A stretch of 64,000 bases of DNA from Fervidobacterium sp. UBA5837 (GTDB lineage Bacteria > Thermotogota > Thermotogae > Thermotogales > Fervidobacteriaceae): assembly GCA_002432805.1 (NCBI GenBank), contig DJGV01000010.1, positions 62,001 through 126,000 of the forward strand, in the 5' to 3' direction. The notes beneath the pieces were generated by a model, which was not told the origin of the DNA, made no database searches, and saw only the letters and a list, made by a program, of their open reading frames with translations. This document shows positions 25,788-33,666 of the stretch, piece by piece. Position numbers and translations under genes: made by a program. Every line of letters starts with the position of its first letter. The stretch's first letter is position 1.

Positions 25788-27077
25788 ATGATGATTGTGA
25801 AAATAGGTCTGATGCACTATAGAGTTGGCGAGACCGATGGTGTGTCTTTGGAAATGGAAAAATGGAAAAATGTGCTTGAACTTATGGGGCATGAGGTACA
25901 TTTCATAGCTGGTGAACTCAATGGAATGGATGGGTTCCAAGTTCCATCGCTTGGTATGGATAATCAGAAGAATCTTCTCATACATTCAAATGCCTTTGAG
26001 AGATTAGGAATACCTTTGGAGCAACTCAAAAAAATATTCGATAACTATGCGGCAGAAATAGAGAAGGAATTGATGGTACTACCGAAATTTGACATCTTGA
26101 TGGTAAACAACGTGTTGTCTTTAGGGTACAATCTTGCAGCTTCGTTGGCTGTAACCGAATATGTTGTAAAGACAGGCACTTTTCTGATCACTCATAACCA
26201 TGATTTCTATTGGGAGAGGGAAAGATATAGCAAACCAACATGTGATTTTGTCACAGAACTTCTCGAAAGATACTTTCCACCAAATTTGGAAAACTCAAAG
26301 CATGTGACGATAAACAGGATAGCAAGAGATGAGTTGAAAAGAAGAAAAGGAATAGACTCCACCGTTGTACCAAATGTTTTTGATTTTGATCAAGGTGAAT
26401 GGAAGATCGATGATTACAACGAAGATTTGAGAGAAAAGCTTGGCATACCGAATGAGGATATTGTGGTTTTACATGCAACGAGGATAGTCGAAAGAAAAGC
26501 GATAGAGATAGCGATGGACTTTGTTGCTGAATTTTGCAAGCTAAAGGAAAACGTCCATTTCGTAATCGCTGGTTTTCCAGAAAAAAGTTCCACCAGTTAT
26601 TACGAAAAACTGAAAAGAAAAGCTGAAACAATGCCTTTCAAGACTTACTTCATACATGATTTGATAAGTTCAAGAAGAAAAATAGAAAATGGAAAGAAAT
26701 TTTATTCCCTTTGGGACGCATATGCAATCAGTGATGCGGTAACCTACACATCGATTTTAGAAGGATGGGGAAATCAATTGATAGAGGCTGTTTTTGCAAG
26801 CAAACCACTTGTCGTTGTCGAGTATCCTGTCTACAAAACGGATATAGAACCACTCGGTTTCAAATTCATCTCACTTGGAAGCGGTTATCGTTTCGATGAA
26901 AGAAGTGGCTTTTACAAAATATATGATGATGTACTGAAAGAAAAGGCTGAAGAACTATTCAAATTGTTGAAAGATGCGGATAAAAGGAATCAAGTAACTG
27001 AGTACAACTTCACCATTGGTAAAGAGCATCTATCACTTCAAGCTCTTCAAAAGTACATTTCAGCACTTCTTTTGTGA
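25788..27077 (+). CDS. GT4-type glycosyltransferase
   Basis: The 429-residue protein has a GT-B layout. The N-terminal half begins KIGLMHYRVGETDGVSLEME and contains GHEVHFIAGE; the C-terminal half has VVLHATRIVERKAIEIAMDF, HFVIAGFPEKSS and the donor-binding SILEGWGNQLIEAVFASKPLVV, which matches the family 4 EX7E-type region (E...G...E). No signal or membrane span is visible. It starts 3 bases after the regulator; ATG 25788 and GTG 25797 are both possible. Family 4 includes mannosyltransferases that extend glucosylglycerate to mannosylglucosylglycerate in Petrotoga, a thermotogal relative, so such a role is attractive here but unproven. Confidence 0.8.
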   Translation: MMIVKIGLMHYRVGETDGVSLEMEKWKNVLELMGHEVHFIAGELNGMDGFQVPSLGMDNQKNLLIHSNAFERLGIPLEQLKKIFDNYAAEIEKELMVLPKFDILMVNNVLSLGYNLAASLAVTEYVVKTGTFLITHNHDFYWERERYSKPTCDFVTELLERYFPPNLENSKHVTINRIARDELKRRKGIDSTVVPNVFDFDQGEWKIDDYNEDLREKLGIPNEDIVVLHATRIVERKAIEIAMDFVAEFCKLKENVHFVIAGFPEKSSTSYYEKLKRKAETMPFKTYFIHDLISSRRKIENGKKFYSLWDAYAISDAVTYTSILEGWGNQLIEAVFASKPLVVVEYPVYKTDIEPLGFKFISLGSGYRFDERSGFYKIYDDVLKEKAEELFKLLKDADKRNQVTEYNFTIGKEHLSLQALQKYISALLL

Positions 27078-27185
27078 CTTTTTCTCAGCAGTCTCGGTAT
27101 GCTTGCAGTTTCACTTATACGCACGCGATATGGTAAGATATGTGTGCTGTGTAAATGATTGAAATAGCTGAATGGGGGAAAATAG

Positions 27186-27580
27186 TTGAGCATTTGGTTA
27201 CCGATACTAGTTTTGTTATCGATAATTCTCGTTGTTATCAGCACGGTCAGATGGAGGCTCCACCCTTTATTAGCATTGATTTTTGCATCGTATCTATTCG
27301 GTCTTCTTTCCGGTACAAAGTTTCCTGGGATAGTCAAAATCACTTTTGTCACCTCTCATGATTCTCTAGGTTTTTCATCACCAATTGCAAAGGCATTGAT
27401 CGTTGTGCAATTGGTACCGGATCAATGATTGTCTCGCATGCGAATGACAACCATTTTTGGGTAGTTAAGTCCTCGAAGATGGATGTCAAGATTGGATACA
27501 AACTTCATACAATGGGAACACTTTTACAAGGTCCTGCGTCTGTTATCACAGTCTGGGAAATGAGTCTTTTCTTCATCTAA
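27186..27580 (+). pseudogene. Remnant of a GntP-family (gluconate/glycerate type) permease
   Basis: A ribosome site (GGGGG) and a TTG start at 27186 open a typical GntP N-terminus (SIWLPILVLLSIILVVISTV, then RWRLHPLLALIFASYLFGLL). After about 55 codons the family pattern breaks. From about 27400, in another frame, the family C-terminus appears (CAIGTGSMIVSHANDNHFWV, then MDVKIGYKLHTMGTLLQG) and ends at TAA 27578-27580. About 300 internal codons are missing and the two ends are out of frame, so the gene is dead. It lies directly upstream of glycerate 2-kinase, suggesting that the cell once imported glycerate or a related acid here. Confidence 0.75.
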
Positions 27581-27607
27581 CCATTACTTAACCATTACTT
27601 AACCATT
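27578..27607. repeat. 11-bp tandem repeat, 2.7 copies
   Basis: TAACCATTACT occurs twice, followed by TAACCATT. The first copy supplies the stop of the permease remnant, and the array ends 22 bases before glycerate kinase. Confidence 0.85.
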
Positions 27608-27629
27608 TTCAACGATTGAAGGTGACAAT

Positions 27630-28904
27630 ATGGACAATGCAGATATACTTGCAAAACTAAGATCAGATCTGTCGAAAATCACTGCCGAAGTTATCTCTTC
27701 CGTATTACCTGACACCGCAGTAATGGAGAAAATAGCTGAGATTTTGAGAGAAAGGGAATTGAATGATGTTATTTTGGTCGCTATAGGTAAGGCTGCTTGG
27801 CGCATGTCAAGCGCGGTAAAGTCAGTACTTGGTGATAGAATCTCAAATGGGATCTTGATTACCAAGTACGGTCACAGTGAAGGCAACATCGAAAACATCG
27901 AGATCTACGAGGCTGGTCACCCACTGCCCGATGAGAATACGCTCCTTGCAACGAAAAGAGCGTTGGAAATGACATCGAATCTGTCGAGCGAGCAGACTGT
28001 GTTATTTCTCATCTCAGGTGGCGGCTCAGCACTCTTTGAGTTACCAAAAGATGAGATATCTCTTGAAGAGATGCAAGATATCACGAATCAACTGCTGAAA
28101 TCTGGTGCGAGTATTGTCGAGGTCAATGCCGTTAGAAAACATCTATCTGCGGTAAAAGGTGGAAGGTTTGCAAAGCATGTCGCACCTGCAAGTATAATCT
28201 CACTTGTTCTGTCTGATGTGCTGGAAGACAGACTTGACAGTATTGCTTCAGGACCTGCATATCCGGATAGTTCAACATCACAGCAAGCGTTAGAAATAGT
28301 GAAGAGATACAACATAAGGCTGTCACAAAAGGCTTTCGAAGCGCTTGGAGAAGAGACCCCAAAGAATATAGACAACGTAGAGAGTTATGTAATCGGAAGT
28401 GTAAGGACAGCTTGCAAAAAGGTGCAAGAATTGGCAAAAGCGATGGGATACAACACGTTGCTTTTAACTACATCACTCGATTGTGAGGCAAGGGAAGTCG
28501 GAAGGATGTTTGCTTCAATTGCAAGGGAGATAAAGAACTATGACAGACCTATCGAAAAGCCTTGTGCCATCATAGCTGGCGGTGAGACGGTGGTGCATGT
28601 AAAGGGCAATGGCAAAGGCGGAAGAAATCAAGAACTTGCACTCTCCTTTGCATTATCTGTAGAGGGATTGGACGCTGTCACGTTGTGCAGTTTTGGAACA
28701 GATGGCACCGACGGACCAACGGATGCCGCAGGTGGTATAGTCGATGGACAGACTGCGCAAAAGATACGACGAGCTGGGTATTCACCAGAAGAATTGCTTG
28801 AAAACAACGATTCTTATAACGCGCTCAAGATAGCAAAAGCCCTACTGATTACAGGGCCAACTGGCACGAACGTCAACGATGTGATCATTTTGCTCGTAGT
28901 ATGA
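27630..28904 (+). CDS. Glycerate 2-kinase (MOFRL family)
   Basis: The 424-residue protein belongs to the DUF4147/MOFRL family; the Thermotoga maritima member phosphorylates D-glycerate to 2-phosphoglycerate with ATP, feeding lower glycolysis. Motifs include AIGKAAWRMSSA, the GHPLPDE segment, FLISGGGSALFELP, ISLVLSDVLEDRLDSIASGP, and the C-terminal MOFRL stretch GKGGRNQELALSFAL with GTDGTDGPTDAAGG. Length is normal for the family. ATG at 27630 follows AAGGTGA. In this operon it would use glycerate released by glycosidase action on a glycosylglycerate, or glycerate once brought in by the ruined permease just upstream. Confidence 0.93.
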   Translation: MDNADILAKLRSDLSKITAEVISSVLPDTAVMEKIAEILRERELNDVILVAIGKAAWRMSSAVKSVLGDRISNGILITKYGHSEGNIENIEIYEAGHPLPDENTLLATKRALEMTSNLSSEQTVLFLISGGGSALFELPKDEISLEEMQDITNQLLKSGASIVEVNAVRKHLSAVKGGRFAKHVAPASIISLVLSDVLEDRLDSIASGPAYPDSSTSQQALEIVKRYNIRLSQKAFEALGEETPKNIDNVESYVIGSVRTACKKVQELAKAMGYNTLLLTTSLDCEAREVGRMFASIAREIKNYDRPIEKPCAIIAGGETVVHVKGNGKGGRNQELALSFALSVEGLDAVTLCSFGTDGTDGPTDAAGGIVDGQTAQKIRRAGYSPEELLENNDSYNALKIAKALLITGPTGTNVNDVIILLVV

Positions 28905-28952
28905 CTATCACTGCATCTGTAAATTGGATAAACGATATAGGAGGAAAAGTAC

Positions 28953-29798
28953 ATGAAAGTAAAAGTACTCACACTCAACTTGCACACTTACCAAGAATTA
29001 GATATCAACAAATTCAAATCTCCTCAAGCATTCTTAGATGCGTACAGAGTCATCCAAGAACATATCGCCAAGTTCATACTCCAAAACGATGTGGATTTCG
29101 TGACATTCCAAGAAGCAGGACAGCTGCAATGTGAAAATGCATGTGAGAAAGAATTTGGCGTTGACATCAAACCGAGCAACTATTTACGAATTTTGAATAC
29201 TATACTCTTCGAATATGGTGCAAAGTACAACTATGCATGGGACTTTTCTCATTATGGATTCAACATCTGGGAGGAAGGGCTGGGCATATTAACCAAGAAC
29301 AAGATAGTCGATTTTGAATCTCGGTACGTTTCAAAAGAGATAAATCCAAAGGTTTTCAGATCACGCAAAATCATCAGAATTCATACAGAGACCGACGGCA
29401 AAATTTTAGATGTCTATTCCGTTCACTTCAACTGGCCAGCACTTGGATTCAAAGGAGAGTTTGAAAACGTTCTAAAGTGGATCGAAGGGCGGGAAATTGA
29501 AAATTTCATCGTGGCCGGAGATTTCAACGTATCCTCCCAGTCACAAGAATATGGACTCATAAAGGACGCAATGGTTTTTGGTAAGCCGTTGATTGATACA
29601 TGGATGAGTCTAAACCCATCGAAACCAGATGAACCTACTTTCTCCGGCGATAGTTCAGAGCCACCAAGCAGAATTGATTACATTTTAATACCACAAACCT
29701 TCAGGCCTTTACAATGTGAGCGCGTTTTCAAAGAAAGAATCGGTGAGTTGAGAGTATCGGATCATTTTGGATTGTTTTGCGAATTTGAGATAACCTGA
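28953..29798 (+). CDS. Endonuclease/exonuclease/phosphatase (EEP) family protein, sugar-phosphatase-like
   Basis: The 281-residue protein has the EEP catalytic order: LTLNLHTYQE at the start, the metal-binding glutamate in DFVTFQEAGQ, VYSVHFNWP, the VAGDFNVSSQSQEYG motif, RIDYILIP and the final SDHFGLFCEF. The segment AWDFSHYGFNIWEEGLGILT is a hallmark I associate with MapP-type maltose-6'-phosphate phosphatases and their relatives, rather than DNA nucleases. A role in dephosphorylating a sugar phosphate or glycosyl-phosphoglycerate fits the locus but is inferred. The ATG at 28953 follows AGGAGG, 48 bases after glycerate kinase. Confidence 0.78.
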   Translation: MKVKVLTLNLHTYQELDINKFKSPQAFLDAYRVIQEHIAKFILQNDVDFVTFQEAGQLQCENACEKEFGVDIKPSNYLRILNTILFEYGAKYNYAWDFSHYGFNIWEEGLGILTKNKIVDFESRYVSKEINPKVFRSRKIIRIHTETDGKILDVYSVHFNWPALGFKGEFENVLKWIEGREIENFIVAGDFNVSSQSQEYGLIKDAMVFGKPLIDTWMSLNPSKPDEPTFSGDSSEPPSRIDYILIPQTFRPLQCERVFKERIGELRVSDHFGLFCEFEIT

Positions 29799-29849
29799 GA
29801 GAACTGAAAAGTTGAGCGATGAGAGACAAGCGGCTGGGAAGGTGAGAAC

Positions 29850-31187
29850 GTGTTCATTTACGAAGCTCAGAAACTATTGAGAGAGAATAAGGCTACCCCT
29901 TCGATACTTTTGAAAGAAAGTATTGAGAAGATAGAAGAAGGCCAAAAACTTGGCGCATTCATAACCACAAATATGGATCAAGCTATCGAATTGGCTGCAA
30001 AGCAGGATGAAATGCTGAAATCAAAACAGGATGGTAATCTGCCACCTCTGTTTGGTATTCCGCTTGCCTTGAAAGATAACATCTACACGGAAAATTTGCG
30101 AACAACGGCAGGAAGTCTATTCTGGAAAGATTTTGTACCAACGCAAGATGCACAAGTTGTCATCAAGTTGAAAAGCTCTGGGGCATTGCTTGTCGGCAAA
30201 ACTAACATGCACGAAATAGCGCTCGGTGTGACGAGTAACAACCCGCACTACGGACCTTGTTTGAATCCACACGACAATTCGAGAGTAGCAGGCGGCTCCT
30301 CAGGTGGCTCAGCCATTGCAGTTGCAACTGGTATGGCACTTGGTGCACTTGGAACGGATACAGGTGGTTCCATCAGAATACCCGCTTCGTTATGTGGAGT
30401 GGTAGGATTCAAACCATCGTACGGGACAGTTAGCACAAGAGGAATCATACCATTATCTTGGCACTTGGACCACGTCGGACCGATAGCAACTTGTGTTGAG
30501 GATGTAAAAATTATCTTCAACATCATAGCTGGTTACGATTCAAAAGATCCATTCAGCGTGAAAATTGCTAACAAGAAAAGTAAGAGTATAGAGAAAAACC
30601 AAATCCGCATAGCAAAGGCAGTTGGCAATTTCATAGACGAAGCGGATCCAAAGATACTTAAAGTGTTCGATAACGCAGTCAAAATCTTGCGAGAAAGTAA
30701 TTTAAGTGTTGAAGAAGAAAACGTTGAATGGCTAAGAGAATTATCGATATCGAACAGAACGATCACGCAAGTGGAAGCTGCGACATTCCACAAAGAAAGA
30801 CTTGCAACACATCCTGATTGGTTTGGGGAAGACGTAAGAGAGAGATTACTCCAAGGGTCCAATGCAAGTGGTATTGACTATGCAACAGCACGGTACAATC
30901 AGACGGTGGGAAAATATCGATTCAAAGAATTTTTCAAAAAGTACGATGTACTCTTACTTCCAACCGTTCCAGTGATAGCCCCACCAATTGTTGGAAGAGA
31001 TGCAGTCGAAATGGCAAAGGTATTAACAAAATTCACTGCACCTTTTAACTTGGCAGGTCTACCCGCAATAACACTATCTTGTGGTAAGGTAGACGGTCTA
31101 CCGGTTGGTCTACAAATCGTAGGAAGATACATGAAAGACCAAGAACTACTTTCAATCGCACAAATGATTGAAACGATATTGAGGTGA
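29850..31187 (+). CDS. Amidase signature family amidase
   Basis: The 445-residue cytoplasmic enzyme has the complete Ser-cisSer-Lys triad: K75 in LALKDNIYT, S150 in GGSSGGSA and S174 in GTDTGGSIRIP, with the same spacing as GatA. The C-terminus (AGLPAITLSCGKVDGLPVGL-type, here split LAGLPAITLS and VDGLPVGLQIVG) is also family-typical. It could be the GatA subunit of tRNA-dependent amidotransferase, but no gatB or gatC is adjacent, and its operon is metabolic, so a stand-alone amidase is equally possible. The GTG at 29850 follows GAAGGTGAG. It is the last gene before a bidirectional terminator. Confidence 0.85.
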   Translation: MFIYEAQKLLRENKATPSILLKESIEKIEEGQKLGAFITTNMDQAIELAAKQDEMLKSKQDGNLPPLFGIPLALKDNIYTENLRTTAGSLFWKDFVPTQDAQVVIKLKSSGALLVGKTNMHEIALGVTSNNPHYGPCLNPHDNSRVAGGSSGGSAIAVATGMALGALGTDTGGSIRIPASLCGVVGFKPSYGTVSTRGIIPLSWHLDHVGPIATCVEDVKIIFNIIAGYDSKDPFSVKIANKKSKSIEKNQIRIAKAVGNFIDEADPKILKVFDNAVKILRESNLSVEEENVEWLRELSISNRTITQVEAATFHKERLATHPDWFGEDVRERLLQGSNASGIDYATARYNQTVGKYRFKEFFKKYDVLLLPTVPVIAPPIVGRDAVEMAKVLTKFTAPFNLAGLPAITLSCGKVDGLPVGLQIVGRYMKDQELLSIAQMIETILR

Positions 31188-31203
31188 AGAAAGTAGATAA
31201 AAT

Positions 31204-31241
31204 AAAGCACTCCGCCTGTCTTTAGTACAGTGGAGTGCTTT
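31204..31241. terminator. Bidirectional terminator between convergent genes
   Basis: AAAGCACTCC (31204-31213) and GGAGTGCTTT (31232-31241) form a 10 bp stem with an inner CTGT/ACAG pairing. The minus-strand side reads into TTTATTTTAT. It separates the amidase and the convergent SAM-hydrolase fusion gene. Confidence 0.85.
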
Positions 31242-31280
31242 ACGAAATGTTTTACATTAAATTATTAATGAATTTATTTC

Positions 31281-33173
31281 TTACTTCAATTTTTCTTGCA
31301 ATTGGGAGACCTGCTGTACTGTGAGTCCCACCTTTTCGGTAAGATATTTTATTGCTACCTGCTTTACGTTTGAATCGTCCACTGGTTCTCCATCGTTCAT
31401 CTCTACGAATAGATCAGAGATGATTTCCTCTACTGCATCGTAAGCTGCCGTTCCATATTGTACTTTGTAGTAGTTCTCGTACGATTTTACGTAATCTGCA
31501 TATATCTCTTCAGTTGAAGCGTCCATTATTGCTCCCAATAGTGCAGTGACTATACCTGCTCTATCCTTTCCTTCAACGCAGTGTAATAGATAAGGAGGTT
31601 CTTTGCTGATCATGAAAAGCAGTCCAGTTTCCAATTTTTGGGCAAAATCATCGCTCATCGGATCAACCCCCATGTTCAGTGCAATTAAATTACCCTTATC
31701 GTATATAGACTTATAGTAATTAGAGTACTGCAAATTCTTGAGCAGTTCATCTTGTGAGTCTGAAAGATTTATCACTGTTTTGATGCCAACATTTTCCATC
31801 AATTTACTTGCGTAAGGTGCCCTTGGATCATTCATCGAAGGATGAGAGGATCTGTACAATTTGCCTTGACCTATGCTTCCCAATCTCACCTCTCTGAAGT
31901 TTGCAAAAACTTCGTCACTATCGTAATCTGCCCTGTTGTTTGTCCTTACAAGATGTCTGATTTCAAGTTCAGATTTGTAGGTGTCCTTTTCTTTAAGCTT
32001 TATTAACACAAGATCTCCAACTTTCAACCCGTACGTACTTGCAAAGTTCCCATAATTTATCGCAAGCTGCACATGCCCGTCTGTCAATCTTATGAGTGGT
32101 TTTCCTCTGTCAACATCACCGTACACTGTGACAAATGGTGCTTCAAATACTTTATCACCGATCTTTATTTGAACGATGTCGCCAATTTCAAAACCCCTTT
32201 GTTGAACGATGCTCTCTAGTATGTCTGTATGTACGTTGCCGTACTTGTCTATCTGAGTTACTTTTCCTGAGACTTTCGGAGTTTTTTGGGTATAGACTAT
32301 CGTCCATTCTGGTCCTGAACTAATACCGTACGTATATACCAAGTCTGCCAAGTTTTCCATGTAGAAAATCACCACATCATCTTCCGGTACGTCATCAGGC
32401 ATATTGATTATCATTTCTTCAGTGTAAATCAACTGGTCACCTTGGTATATATCTATTCTGAAGAGATCGCCATCTTCAGGATTCAGCTGCTTCAACAGTT
32501 TCCAAGGTATGTTAGTCCAGACAATTCCGTAGATATCGATTACGGGTATGTTCCCGCTTACACTGTTCCCAACGAGCGTAGGTTTTCGATATTCGATGCG
32601 CACTATATCCCCTTGGAGAACTGGTCCAACATCCTCAAATTCAAGCTGACCAGAAGCAATCCTTGCACCCACATATGAAAAGACATCTCTTCTATGATCG
32701 AAGCTGTATGATTTTTCCGAGCCGGGGAATCTGTTTTTTTCAATGTCTATAACTCTTACTTCTTCGATACCCATATCTTCTGCAACTAAGCTAAACAGTC
32801 CGTTATCTGGTCCGACGAAATAGTGACCCGTCTTTGTCTTCAGAACGATCGGTTTTCGCTCAGTACCAACGTCTGGATCAACGACGCCAACGAAAACAGT
32901 GCCAGATGGCCAAAAACTCGCCGCCTGCTTAAGTATGTACGCGCCTTCCCAAATGTTGAAACTTGATATTTCATGAGTTACATCGTACATTTTCAAATCA
33001 GGATCTACACCAAATGCTATACCTTTCATTGCACAAACTGCTCCTTCTTTCAATCCAAAGTCTGTTAAGAAAACGAGAGCAGACCTTTGAGCAAAGGATA
33101 CACTGGCTATGAAGAGCGTCAAAATAGCTATTACAACAATCGTAAAGACTCTGATCCCTTTGTTCCTACCCAT
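31281..33173 (-). CDS. Exported SAM hydroxide adenosyltransferase family protein fused to a tyrosine-phosphatase-type domain
   Basis: The 630-residue product begins with a signal peptide (GIRVFTIVVIAILTLFIASV, cleavage near SFA). Residues about 30-200 match the DUF62 catalytic domain of SAM hydroxide adenosyltransferases (LTDFGLKEG, GVVDPDVGTERKPI, YFVGPDNGLFSLVAE, FDHRRDVFSYVGARIASG). Two copies of the family's C-terminal beta-barrel follow, marked by DIYGIVWTNI and DKYGNVHTDI. From about 425 a phosphatase domain starts, with YRSSHP, TVINLSDS and the active-site loop HC532VEGKDR538AG (CX5R). Secretion is odd because SAM is cytoplasmic. The ATG follows GGGGGTGAT. It is monocistronic. The physiological substrate is unknown. 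Confidence 0.85.
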   Translation of the reverse strand: MGRNKGIRVFTIVVIAILTLFIASVSFAQRSALVFLTDFGLKEGAVCAMKGIAFGVDPDLKMYDVTHEISSFNIWEGAYILKQAASFWPSGTVFVGVVDPDVGTERKPIVLKTKTGHYFVGPDNGLFSLVAEDMGIEEVRVIDIEKNRFPGSEKSYSFDHRRDVFSYVGARIASGQLEFEDVGPVLQGDIVRIEYRKPTLVGNSVSGNIPVIDIYGIVWTNIPWKLLKQLNPEDGDLFRIDIYQGDQLIYTEEMIINMPDDVPEDDVVIFYMENLADLVYTYGISSGPEWTIVYTQKTPKVSGKVTQIDKYGNVHTDILESIVQQRGFEIGDIVQIKIGDKVFEAPFVTVYGDVDRGKPLIRLTDGHVQLAINYGNFASTYGLKVGDLVLIKLKEKDTYKSELEIRHLVRTNNRADYDSDEVFANFREVRLGSIGQGKLYRSSHPSMNDPRAPYASKLMENVGIKTVINLSDSQDELLKNLQYSNYYKSIYDKGNLIALNMGVDPMSDDFAQKLETGLLFMISKEPPYLLHCVEGKDRAGIVTALLGAIMDASTEEIYADYVKSYENYYKVQYGTAAYDAVEEIISDLFVEMNDGEPVDDSNVKQVAIKYLTEKVGLTVQQVSQLQEKLK

Positions 33174-33287
33174 ACTATCACCCCCAAAAGTGCGATCTTC
33201 TTGATTTTATTTATACTCAATAAGGCATAGAGACATCATAATAAATTATAACACCAAACAGTAATGAAATGTTATACAGTATGTGAC

Positions 33288-33464
33288 TCAAAGGTTTTGT
33301 GCAAAGTCTTCCATCGTGAATAGCAGAATATTATCATTAACTTTGGCAAATTTCATGACTTTCTTGGTAAAACCTGACTTTGAAAACATCACGTAGTACT
33401 AAGAATAATCCATCGCCCCCTCTTCCCATAAACATTTTAATTCCTCCAAAATATTACTCACAAC
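33288..33464 (-). pseudogene. C-terminal remnant of an ATPase-like gene (DUF234 type)
   Basis: One minus-strand frame reads VSNILEELKCLWEEGAMDYS, a TAG at 33399-33401, then YYVMFSKSGFTKKVMKFAKV and NDNILLFTMEDFAQNL to a TGA. The YY-FSKSGFT...NILLF-ED pattern resembles the C-terminus of archaeal/thermotogal AAA ATPases with a DUF234 end. No start, no ribosome site and an internal stop mark it as a scrap. It lies in the 490-base gap 33174-33666. Confidence 0.5.
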
Positions 33465-33485
33465 TTACTTACTCGTAAGTAAGTT
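33462..33485. repeat. Perfect 11-bp palindrome flanked by TTACTCAC direct repeats
   Basis: AACTTACTTAC (33462-33472), TC and GTAAGTAAGTT (33475-33485) form a near-continuous palindrome. TTACTCAC occurs on both sides (33454-33461 and 33484-33491). This could be an excision scar or a protein-binding site; nothing nearby decides between them. Confidence 0.6.
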
Positions 33486-33561
33486 ACTCACGAGTATGTA
33501 AGTAATCAAATTATCTCACCACAGAACTTTTATTTTCAAAATACATCAAAACCAGTAACAT

Positions 33562-33585
33562 AAAAATGTGGCCCTTGCGGGCCAC
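33562..33585 (-). terminator. Terminator of the exported glycosidase-like gene
   Basis: On the minus strand GTGGCCC, loop GCAA and GGGCCAC are followed by ATTTTTA, 80 bases after the stop of the gene ending at 33667. Confidence 0.85.
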
Positions 33586-33666
33586 TTAGGTGTCTAAACA
33601 ACAAAAGGGGGACAGGGGTCTTTATCAAATAAACAGTCAGTGTGGGAAGATGACTGTTAGAGAATT

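Noticed and set aside
29850..31187. Naming the amidase gatA
   Set aside because: The triad and spacing match GatA, but gatB and gatC are not adjacent and the operon is metabolic, so the symbol would be unsafe.
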